Assembly (NCBI RefSeq): GCF_036588685.1 | Contig: NC_086375.1 | Span: 47,686,955-47,750,954, forward strand | Length of the DNA stretch: 64,000 nucleotides | Direction of reading: 5' to 3' | Source: Mytilus trossulus | Lineage: Eukaryota; Mollusca; Bivalvia; Mytilida; Mytilidae | Shown: positions 34,460-44,754 of the stretch, one piece after another | How positions within the stretch are numbered: position 1 is the stretch's first letter | How the letters are laid out: each line of letters opens with the position of its first letter | Made by a program: the position numbers and the translations under genes | Notes under the pieces: generated by a model | Seen by the model: the letters and a program-made list of their open reading frames with translations, nothing else | Told to the model about the DNA's origin: nothing | The model's database searches: none

Positions 34460-36100
34460 CCATTTTGCCAAGAATGAGAAATAAAAAACTGAATTAGGCC
34501 TTAAGAATACTGCAAACATTTAAACATAAACGTGCTGCAAGCATACTGAATGACTTCAAAAACTCGTCTTACTGTCCTTCCGAAAACGATACAAGTAGAC
34601 AAGTTTTGTTGCTGGCCATCAATGAACAAATCAAAGTGTAGTGATAATGAAACGTCAACAGAATTTGATTACGCAACGTCATTTGCCAGACATGTTTACG
34701 ACCGCAACGTCAACTGCTAATCAAATTGCCGAGTGCCATTAAGTACAGATTCATGTCATAAATATTTCCCATCAACTGAACTGCCAAAGAATTGACTGTA
34801 GGAAAACCTTTAAAGCCCCCAAGTTACAACCGCATAATTGCTAAAACCAATTAATGGGTTGAACAAATGCAAAATCAGAAGGTGTAAAAACAGAACCCAA
34901 AACATGTCAGACAGAATTTGTTGATCTTTCTGACAATCACTTTGGCATTTGTAACAGGCAGTCATCGCTTTTGACGGTGACACATTCATTCAAAAATAAC
35001 ACAAACATAATCCAGTATTGCGTTTCTTAAGTCGGTCAGTATACTTTAGAGAAGGTTTACAAAACAATTTCATAAACAGTTCCTAGAGATATCATTTTGT
35101 ACATTGTCTAGAATATATGGGAACAAAATATCGGTGCAAAAAAAACTCCAAAAGATGCATCTAACATCTTAGTCGCGACTTAAACGAATTTCCGTTAATC
35201 TCCAAAAGTACCCGACGAATGGATTGAGCAACATTATAATTATAATAGCTGCCAACGAGCTTAATAGTCTGATTGGTTGTCAAAAGTTCAAAACACACTA
35301 TAAAAAAAAAAAAAAAAATTTGTGAAAGAACTAAAATATTCCAAAGGTTGAGAACACTGAGAGGTCATACCGGTGTTATGATGCCGCAAAACGTTTCGCA
35401 CACGTACCTTGCGCTTAAAATCATTTAAATCTATTTATCCTACAATTGGGTGTTCTACTATACAGATACATCCCTACAGATATCACTATGCTGTATCTGT
35501 ATACTATATCGCTTTAAAGCTCCGCCCACTATCGGACTGAGTATTGTATGAACCCGCGTGACCTCAGAATCTGTATTGCAATCGCATTCCAACGACGTAT
35601 CAATTGCGAATTAACGATTTCTTTTATACGTTCTGTTTCTTTTCCAACATTTCTTTAGAGCAATAAGAATCACACCAATTTTCTGATAACATACACAAAT
35701 AAACAGCAGTGTTTTCTACGATGACAACTATCGATATCAAAACTTGAATGTGTATGATTGTGTAACAAAACCAACCATGTCAATTTCAGCATGCATGTTT
35801 AGTGAATGTCGAGTCTGAAGCGTAGGACAACTCGTACACTCCTGTTTCAAATTGAACAATGTTTCGTTATTTGTTTTTACTGTTGAAATTAGTTGTTATG
35901 TTAAAAAAGATAATTATTCACTTAGAGCGATGTATTATTGTTGACCATTCGAGATTCTTTTTTTGCGAACCCGTCTTCAACTGAATGTGTGATTACTGTA
36001 CATTGTATTACTACACGGGCCTCAAGGGATTTCAAATGAAAAATAAATGCGAAACATGTGTTTTTTGTGTCTTTCAAAACACAAATAATATACAGAAGTA
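34460..36100. other. Intergenic region, nothing recognised
   Basis: No coding frame above chance. A 16-base A run lies near 35303. 'aagctccgcccactatcgg' near 35517 resembles a GC box but has no gene attached. Confidence 0.4.
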
Positions 36101-36111
36101 ATTGCAGGATA

Positions 36112-36275
36112 AAGACAATAACTGTTTAGTGTCTTTAAATATCAGCTATATTTGTACTCCGCTCGAAACAGGTGTAATAGCTCGCTAAAAGCTCGCATAG
36201 ACCTTGTTTCCTAGCCTCTTACAAATACAGCTGATATTTAAAGACACTAAACAGTTATTGTCTATGCACACGCAC
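36112..36275. repeat. Foldback element with near-perfect 41-bp arms
   Basis: 'gacaataactgtttagtgtc' at 36115 is mirrored by 'gacactaaacagttattgtc' at 36242. The arms continue through 'tttaaatatcagct...tatttgta' on the left. The loop is about 80 bases with 'gctcgctaaaagctcgcata'. Confidence 0.7.
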
Positions 36276-36521
36276 CGTAAATTGTGTTTGGGGATGAAAC
36301 TGTCATTTATATCATGTGTATTTTGATAATTGTAAGGTCACTGGTGTGCATATCTGTTTGGTAGTTATCGTATTACCACCAGTCATGTATTCATCATCCA
36401 ACATAACTTGCGGTCATTCAATGTACTTTAATTAATGTTATATTAGCACGTGGCCTTAAAACCTGGAATATATAATAGAATTTGATATATCAAATAGTTT
36501 TGCTTGACTACAATATGAAAA

Positions 36522-37075
36522 AGAAGATGTGGTATAATTGCCAATGAGACAACTATCCACGAAAGTCCAAAATGACACAGACAGTAACAACTAGAATCAT
36601 ATTCAAAACAGTGTAGCTGTGTTCATTGATTGACAACCTTAAATTATCTCATTGAATGGGGCACATTATGTGAACGTTTGTCTGTAACGACCGCTGCTCA
36701 CTATGTACTTATTAAAGACACTTAAACTGTGGGGACACAAAAGGTTCTCAACACCTAAATAAAGTAATTAGAAAAACTAATCAGGAATAACACGATGTTT
36801 TGATTTATATCAATAATATAAATCAAAAGATATAGTTATTTCTGATTATTTTTTTGAATTATTTTAATATTAAAGGCGTTAAGAACCTTAGGTGACCCCA
36901 CAGATTAAATTCTATAATAAGTAAGTAGTGAGCAGTTGTCGTTACAGACACACGTTCACCTAATCTGTCCCAGTCAATGGGATAATTTAAGGTCATCAAT
37001 CAATGACCACAGCTTCACTGTTTTGAATATGATTCTATATAGGTCACCGTACGGTCTTCAACAATTTTGCACTTT
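36522..37075 (-). repeat. M1 repeat interrupted by a foldback MITE
   Basis: The minus M1 start ('gaagatgtggtataattgcc', 'aatgagacaactatccac') breaks at 'aacaacta' (about 36593). The M1 sequence resumes after 37037 with 'ataggtcaccgtacggtctt'. The uninterrupted order is seen at 11270-11372, so this is a clear nested insertion. Confidence 0.7.
36592..37037. mobile_element. Palindromic foldback MITE, copy 2 (about 446 bp)
   Basis: Termini 'tagaatcatattcaaaacag' and 'ctgttttgaatatgattcta'. The interior matches 11791-12237 in order. Flanking TA bases on both sides are consistent with a TA target site. The frame at 36936-37190 runs across its edge and is not a gene. Confidence 0.75.
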
Positions 37076-37373
37076 AAGTTTTCTAAAACATCTATCTTTA
37101 TTATTTCTGTGGATTTTTTTCCCACTAGTGCTTTTGTGTATTGAAGCGACCATTACCGACCTTTTTTCTGAAAATTTCTCTTTATTTTAAAATTATTATT
37201 TTTTTACCTGCTTCAATCTATATTGAACTAAACTTCAACTGAACATCTTAGCTAGCGAAGGGTTACGCAATAACTATGCGTTTAGCAATATTCAAAAGAA
37301 AAAGAATGTCAACATTTGAAACAAGGGCACCCATTTGGTTGACTTCTTTGATTTACAAATACTCAATCATATA

Positions 37374-37522
37374 CAGGGTTGCGTTCAATATAGTAGCAGC
37401 TACGTAGTGCTACGTAGATTTTGACTGTTGAACGTGAAGCTATAGACTAGCTGCTACAAAGATATTGATAGAAGCTAGGTAGCCCCTTCGTAGCTGCTAC
37501 GATATTGAACTCAACCCTGCTA
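37374..37522. mobile_element. Palindromic MITE 'T' (TACGTAGC type), copy 1
   Basis: The left end 'cagggttgcgttcaatatag' and right end 'gatattgaactcaaccctg' are mirrors. The interior is rich in 'agctacgtagtgctacgtag'-like palindromes. Confidence 0.7.
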
Positions 37523-38389
37523 AAACGATTATTAAAATATGTTTAAAACCTGTAATACGAAATCAAGCTGACATAAATAAAATCTTATTGCACGAGTTCG
37601 CTTTCTATTTACATCTATTTTTATGTTTACATCAAGTAGTATGACCTTACAGACTTTAAAAGGGTGACCTCGAAATGTGATACACATGATCGAGTCTGCG
37701 CTATGTAAATTGTTATTTTAAACTTTTTAAAATATGGATTTACGTTTTAGTATGTTATGAAACAAATTTCGGGAATTTGGGTCAATTCGATGAACATAAG
37801 TTTTACAACTAAGTTACATTTAAACAAAAGAAAGGGGATTCTTTGTTAAAGAAGGTAAACATGTCAATTTGGTATATTTGGACATTTATACATCTGTTTC
37901 TTAAGGCTTTCAAAGTTGAATGTATGTTCGTGATTTAAGGTTTTGTGCATCTCACATACGTATTTTTACTTTTAAAAGTAAACTAACAAAAATATCGAAC
38001 TCCGAGAAATATTCAAAACAGAATAATAAACTAGTAATTAAATGGCAAAATCAAAAGCTCAAACACATCAAACGAATGGATAACAACTGCCATAATCCTG
38101 ATTTGGTACAGGCATTTTCTTATGTAGAAAATGGTGGATTCAAATATTAATGGCTCTTCGAGATAATTGAACACTTTTAAATAATTACATTAGATGTATG
38201 TTTCATTATATGACGTTATTCTGATTGGCTAACTGCACTTCACATGTTATTCCGTAAGCAATTGCATAAGACAATAAAATTTATCATTCATGATGACACG
38301 AGGTCTCACAATAAAGTGCACAGGTGAATCAAATAAAACTTGATAAAAATCGTGTTTTCATGATCCTAGCTAAAACAAGTGAAACTGCG

Positions 38390-38850
38390 AGCTACTGCTC
38401 ACTGATGATACCCCCGCCGCAAGTGAATAATATTAATAGTGTAAAAATATACAAGTGTTCGGTAAACAGGAAGTTGTCGAGTGATGAATCTGAAAACGCA
38501 TCACACGGTATAGCTGACTATATAAATCCTGAAACCAAATTTCAGAAATCCTTGTACTGTAGTTCCTGAGAAAAATGTGACGAAAATTTTCAACTTGGCA
38601 TTCATGTGTAAAATCATACTAGTGTTCGGTAAACAGGAAGTTGTCAAGTGATCAATCTGAAAACGCATCACACGGTATAGCTGACTTAGATAAACCCTGA
38701 AACCAAATTTCATAAATCCTTGTATTGTAGTTCCTGAGAAAAATGCTACGAAAAATATTCATAGGACGGACGGACTTACTGACGGACTGACGGAAGGACA
38801 GACAGAGGTAAAACAGTATACCCCCTTTTTTTTTTTAAAGCGGGGGTATA
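38390..38850 (+). repeat. Dispersed element with an internal 115-bp direct duplication
   Basis: 'gtgttcggtaaacaggaagt' starts two copies (38456 and 38624), each followed by 'gaaaacgcatcacacggtat' and 'gaaaccaaatttca'. The element ends with 'gacggacggacttactgacg' and 'gtaaaacagtataccccc', then a T-run and 'aaagcgggggtata'. The small frames on both strands here come from the repeat. Confidence 0.65.
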
Positions 38851-39411
38851 AAAATGTAATTATAAGTATTGAATGCTTCTTTTTGTAACTTTATAGGGTT
38901 GTTAAAGAGTTGATCGTGCGTACATTTTTAGAATGAATTTAAAGCGCTTCCGCGCTTAATACAAAATGTACTTCGGTCAACGCTTTTACATCCCAATTAT
39001 TTACAAAAAGAAGCATTTAATTCTTAAATGAAAGACAACTTTTCGCAAAACAATCGATTTTGGTAGGTACAAGTCAAATACATGTAGTTTTATTTTCATT
39101 CCACCGAGAGAGAAAAGAGAGATGCAAGAATGATCTTTATAAAAGAGGTGTGTTTGAATGTTTTACTTACAAAACATGACGGGAAAAAGTCTAAAAGGAT
39201 CTTTAAAATGCAAAACTTGAAAAAAGATTTGTATGTGTTATCTCGGGTATTAAGTCTTCAACCTACAACACAAAATATTTTGTCTGCTCTTCCACAAAAT
39301 TAATCTATCTAAAATTCACCCTTATAACCGATCAGACAATTATCATAAATTGACAGACTATTAAATGATGCTTAATAGTTAGTACAGTAAATACATTTTT
39401 CTTTGTAGATA

Positions 39412-39562
39412 AAACAGGGTTGCGTCAATATCGTTGCTGCTACATAGGGCTACCTAAATGAATGACTATAGAACGTGTAGCAGCTTGGCTAGCTGCACGT
39501 TCAATAGTCATAAATCTAGGTAGTCCTATGTAGCCGCTACGATATTGAACGCAACTCGGTTA
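39412..39562. mobile_element. Palindromic MITE 'T', copy 2
   Basis: Ends 'acagggttgcgtcaatatcg' and 'cgatattgaacgcaactcgg' are mirrors. The interior arms are 'gggctacctaaatgaatgac' against 'gtcataaatctaggtagtcc'. Confidence 0.7.
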
Positions 39563-39603
39563 TATAAGAATCGTGACGAAGTTGTATGCCAACTAAATCT
39601 ATC

Positions 39604-40657
39604 TGGGTTGAGTTCCATATCGTAGTAGCTACATGTACGTAACGACCACGTAGCTGCTCTGACGTTACGGGCGATGTTCGTACATGTAAGCGTAACACAA
39701 CGTCGCGAATATTTCGTAACGTTCAAACCAAAAATTCGACTGAAACGTTGGTTTTAAACAAGTGCGACATTCTTGTCAGACTCCGCAAAATCGACGGTGC
39801 TTTTTAAGAACTTATCGAAAATTGACGTATTTTAGTTTTTTGAAAAATTAAGAAAAATAACATTTTAAAAATCATAAAATTCTACCATGATAAGAGCAGT
39901 GATAAGCAAACAATTGACGTAAATTTGAGTTCAGTTTGTTTTTACGTAAACAAATGGCGGTGCGGAAACCTTGTAAGCCTTTGAAAAATCGCTCATAAAT
40001 TACCATAGGAGGCCTGTTTCATTTTTCAGGATATTTGTTTTTAAATTAATAAAATTAAGCAAATAACATTGATGTAGTAAATACAAATACTCACCTTTTT
40101 TTTATTTGAGATGCATGTTTTTTATTCTCAAATCTGGAATCCCATTTTTTTCCCGTGGGACAGATTTGCCCTTGAAATATGGACGTCATCATAACGTCAT
40201 AAAAAATGCACAAAAGACTGAAGGAACCATTCTGTTTAATAATGGAAAAACCCGTTTTTCAAAATATTAAAAAGTTTTGACTAAAATCATAGTTAAATGG
40301 TTACAATAAATGAAATATGTTACGCGGGACAACCTAAAAATCGCCGTTTTTTTTTTAAATGAAGCTTGTCGCATGCAGCATAAAACATAGTTTCAACAAT
40401 TATTTTTTCCGTTTTTATTTTTAAAAATCGTTATTTTTTAAAATACGTACAATAGCAAGGAATATGATATCACAAAATTACATATTTTGGACTTGCATCT
40501 TGCCAACTACACCGAATTTCCAATGAGGTACGAACATCGCGTGTAACGTCTATCAATATCTATGTTACAACTAGTCTATAGCTACACGCTCAATAGTCAA
40601 AATCAACGTAGCACTACGTAGCATTATATACCTGCTATGACATTGAACGCGACCCGG
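39604..40657. mobile_element. Longer 'T'-family element (about 1.05 kb) with inverted ends
   Basis: The left end 'gggttgagttccatatcgta' and right end 'gacattgaacgcgacccggg' are diverged mirrors of the same family. A second mirrored pair lies inside ('gggcgatgttcgtacatg' near 39669 and 'gtacgaacatcgcgtgtaac' near 40530). No transposase frame is visible. It may be two nested elements. Confidence 0.5.
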
Positions 40658-40849
40658 GTTTCAAGATCTATGTTGACAGCGCGTCATCCCAACAATGGCT
40701 TCCATTTTCACGAATAAAAGAATCTATGAAGAAATGATGGCTGTTTACGATGTAAAAAGATGTACACAATCCAAGTATATAATTCCTTCTCTAATAAAGA
40801 GTTCTACTTCTTTGTTTGATGATTAAGATATCGGCCTATAAAATGTACT

Positions 40850-42091
40850 ATTTAAACTTGATAGTGAAATTTCTAAATATCTGATGCAAAATATTTGCGT
40901 TGACTAAAATTTCGCTGAAGGATTGATATGTCGTATGTACGGTAAGATTAACAACTGGCGCGTGTGTCTGGATTTTTTTCGTAACATGTGAAACACAAAT
41001 TGTTGAGTCCTATTGAAACACTTAAAGCTCATTTATTAAATCGGTTTGACACAGACCAGCAGGGTTACTTGTCCTTGTGATAGTTACACGGTCAAAATAT
41101 GTTTCATCCGCATATAAAGAAAAAAATATGATCACACTTCTGCAAAGTTTCTGGTAGTGCATGTATGTTGTCATGAAAAGTTCAATAGGAGTTTCAAATG
41201 AAAAATTACAATGATGTTTATAAGTCCGTTCTTATTTTCTGTTTTATAAATTTGAGTGATTCTGTGATTCAGAAGATTCACTATAGCAACACACCAATAG
41301 TTAGAATACAACATGAGTTTCAAACATTGAAACGTTTTTTCAAAGCTACTGAAGATTTTATACAAGATGTAATACAATTTGCTATGAAGTAAATATAAGT
41401 ATACACCGAGGAGATGAACTTTCAGTGGTATCTTTAATAAAAGTGGATTTGGTCAATATCTTCTTCTTAGTAAAACAAAGTATATGATATTCAATTTAAA
41501 TATATTTCTTATCAAATTTAAGTTCGTGATATTTTATTGGATTTTATGAAGCATATGGAAATTCGTTGTATAAAGTTTAATGTCTAATGAGTCAAGTACA
41601 TCCGTGTTGAATGCTTAGACTGATCATTCTGATATAAATCAACAAAACATGATCTTTGTTAGTATCATATTTATCTTAACATGTAGACAAAACAGATAAA
41701 CTTTCAATTGTATATAAGTTCATAATAAACAAGTATTGATAAAATTTCAATTTGAGTTAATCAATCAAGTCTTCCAAACACGACATAAACTATCGTACAG
41801 CCAATAAAAAGTTGTTGAGATCGAATTTGTTATCAATGAAACTTTTATGTTTTGAAAATAAATTCACCAACAAAAAGTAATTCTGAAGACGTAAATTGGC
41901 AATATCAATATAATTACTATCGAAGAATGTTTCAAATTTAAGACACTCTTAGCCAATTTAGGAGAGAGAGAAACATGTCATATTTCACTGGAATAATTGT
42001 TCTCTTTATCATGTTAAGTCAGGTTGGAAACTGCTCACATTTCAAGAGGAGGAACCATTAGCCGGAAATCAATACATAATCATACAGTGAG
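40850..42091 (+). pseudogene. Partial third copy: upstream region plus frameshifted exon 1
   Basis: 40850-41973 resembles the upstream region of copy 1 (13050-14285). ATG at 41974 opens MSYFTGIIVLFIMLSQVGNC then SHF, clearly the copy 1 signal exon. One extra A in the 'catttcaagagg' stretch (copy 1 has 'catttcagagg') then shifts the frame, giving K-R-R-N-H and a stop. The donor also looks damaged ('catacagtgagc' instead of 'catacggtaaga'). No other exon follows before copy 2, so this is a dead first exon or a truncated gene copy. Confidence 0.75.
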
Positions 42092-42099
42092 CGTTTGGA

Positions 42100-44590
42100 A
42101 TTAAGTCACTGGGTCTTACCATAGATTGCCAATTTTGTAATGTAACTAAAAAAAATTACTTAAAAATGAATGTACGATAACAATAAGAGGAAAAGAAAAA
42201 GAAAGAAAAAAACTTTCTTGCTTTGGGGTTTATTTTCTAATGTTTATAGATAAAGACTTGTGTTGGCTTGTTTAATTGCTTTGTTGTATTAATGTTTGCC
42301 TAAGAATTGTAATTAAAATTTATATTTGCAAAAAAAATATACAATAGGCAGAGTTACATTATACTTAAATTTCATTAGATGTTATCCTGAAAGATAAGAA
42401 CATCCAATTGTACAAACCCATGTTGGTAAGGTTTACCTCCAATTCATATTGTTTATATTGTTTGCAAATGTCAATCTCATTTACAATGGTTGGGCACACG
42501 TGTATACCAACAAAGCAAGCTAGTCTACCAATGTTCAAATCTACAAGCACAAAGAATTTAGCTCTAACACATCTCATCATCGCAGATTTCACTCATATAA
42601 ACATGGAAAGAAGTATTATTACAAACGTTTTATAAATATTAGAAATATATAAAGTTGAAATAACAAAATGCATATATCATCACGTTTTTGTATACAAGAA
42701 ACATTATGCAAGGGTCATCCTTTGTGTTGGCCATGGTGTCTTAAGGGCATACGATACAGTTTTGATCCCATACTGAAATTTTGATGAAAATTTGCAAATA
42801 GGCTATTGTTTCCCTGGTTTAATCAAATATGTTATAAGAAATATATCTTCATGGGCTACTTTTGGAGTAAAATGAGGACAAAATTTCGGATATTTTCTCA
42901 AATTTCGGATATTTTCTCAAATTTCGGATTTTTGGACAAATATTTCCCTTTGACAGAAATGCACAACCATTTTGTTTCAAAAGATAAACACAAGCTGTAT
43001 TATTTAAATTATTTATTATTTCTCTTTTATATAACTATCCTATAAATTTGTGATTTGTTTTTGTTTAGAATTTACAAAATTTAACAAATGTTCATGAATG
43101 TAAAAAAAAATGTATATTTATCAAATTTCAAAAAGTTGAGTTATTAACTTTTTCATGAAATTTGGTACAAATAGTTTTCATAAATAATCAAACCGATCCT
43201 GTTTTTCCGTGAAAATACCAATTTTCCGTCCTATCCAACCCTACAACAAAATAACCTATATATTTATATCACACTGTTTATATGGTCTCGTCTTAAACAT
43301 GCATGACATATTTGCCACCATCAGTCTCTAAGCAATTAACAATCAAGCAATCAATCCCTTTTGGACTACAACCTGATGTTACGAGTAAAGCAAAAGTAAA
43401 ATCATAAAAAACTGAACTCAAAACGGTAAGTCTTTAATCAAATGGCAAAATCAAATGATAAAACACTTCAAACGAATGGACAACAACAAGGCACGTGTAT
43501 CCTTAAAGAACTGTTTGAAGAGTTTTACGTAAGTTGGTGTGTTTTGTTTGTTTCATGTTTAACTTTCTAAATCTTTATTTTAGTTTTATAAGTAATAGTG
43601 GTGTCTTTTTTTTATTATCTTTATACCGTTAGTCTTTTTTTTAAGTTTGAAGCATTTCTACCAGCATACGAATTGTCTGAAAAAAGATCAAATACGAAAG
43701 TAATTGAATAAAAAAATCTACAACACGGTTTCTTTTAATTGCATTTCTTTTGAATTTTTGTCTCAAATATAACCAATCTGATAATGTGTAAGATTGTCAT
43801 TAAAAGCTGAATCAACTATTTACGTGTCGCACGAATTTGGACTGAGGAACATTTGTATTGGACGAACCACTGGATAAAAAAACAAAATTATAAATTTTAA
43901 ATACAGAAAGGAATGGATTAGTTTAGCTGTTGAGACATTATTCTGATAAAGTGTTTTGTTTTTGTTGAACATACTTTTAATCATGGTTAAAGCGTGTGTT
44001 TTATTTTTTAAAACTACATTCTAAATGGTTACTCAAATTAACGGGAAAATAAAACATATTAAGGCAAAGTCACAAATAAAATACATATTCCATATCATTG
44101 TTTTTCTGCAAATTTCAGAGCTAAAATTGGTTATCTAAATAGCCCTTCAACACTCGGTCTTTTAACCTAGTTTGTATTACTTTAAAGGCTCAACAATGTC
44201 AACCATAGACTTTATGAAAAAGAAGTCCGAAATATTATTCACATTGGTCTTCTTGGATTTTTTGAAACGCATTGTATTTGCTAATACCATCATATCCTTA
44301 TTGTATAAACCAAACTTTACATTCTATTATAGCAATGGTCTTTCGTGTTATCTACATATTTACATATGAATAAACAACCAAACATGTATTAATTTAGATT
44401 TGAATGTGAAATGGAAGAAATCTTGAAATTTTTTAATATTCATTATGTCACGTTTTAACAAACAGATTACCGAAAGTCCAATGAAAAGAAAGGGCCTTTA
44501 AAGATTACAGTATATGAAAATCGAATTCAAGTATTTATCATTTTAACGGAATTATGTAGAACACTACTACCACTGTTTCTTTGTAGATAA
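42100..44590. other. Region between the broken exon 1 and copy 2
   Basis: AT-rich, with a 17-base direct repeat ('tttcggatattttctcaaa') near 42890-42925. Frames up to 79 codons occur but lack coding-like composition or splice context. 42385-42630 is open on both strands for 75 codons, which I read as chance. Confidence 0.4.
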
Positions 44591-44593
44591 CTG

Positions 44594-44643
44594 TATAAAA
44601 ATTAAATTACAGGAAGTATAATATATTTCTTACTATAATTTCG
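44594..44643 (+). promoter_or_regulatory. TATA box and short leader of copy 2
   Basis: TATAAAA at 44594-44600 stands 44-50 bases before the ATG at 44644, allowing a very short leader. The surrounding sequence is unlike the promoter of copy 1. Confidence 0.4.
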
Positions 44644-44754
44644 ATGCAGCATACGATAGGAGTAGGTGTACTTCTTTTTGTGTTCAGTTATTATGGAGAA
44701 TGTTCACATTTCAGAGGAGGAACTATAAGCTGGAAACCTATACATGGCCATACG
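44644..44754 (+). CDS. Copy 2 exon 1: signal peptide and SHFRGG motif
   Basis: 37 codons, donor CATACG|GTAAGA, phase 0. The signal peptide MQHTIGVGVLLFVFSYYGE shares almost nothing with copy 1. From C20 on, SHFRGGTISWKPIHGHT is identical in protein, and nearly so in DNA. The change point within one exon suggests replacement of the 5' half of the exon together with the promoter. Confidence 0.8.

Noticed and set aside
42365-42635. 75-codon frames open on both strands
   Set aside because: Open on both strands by chance. No homology between the gene copies at this position.
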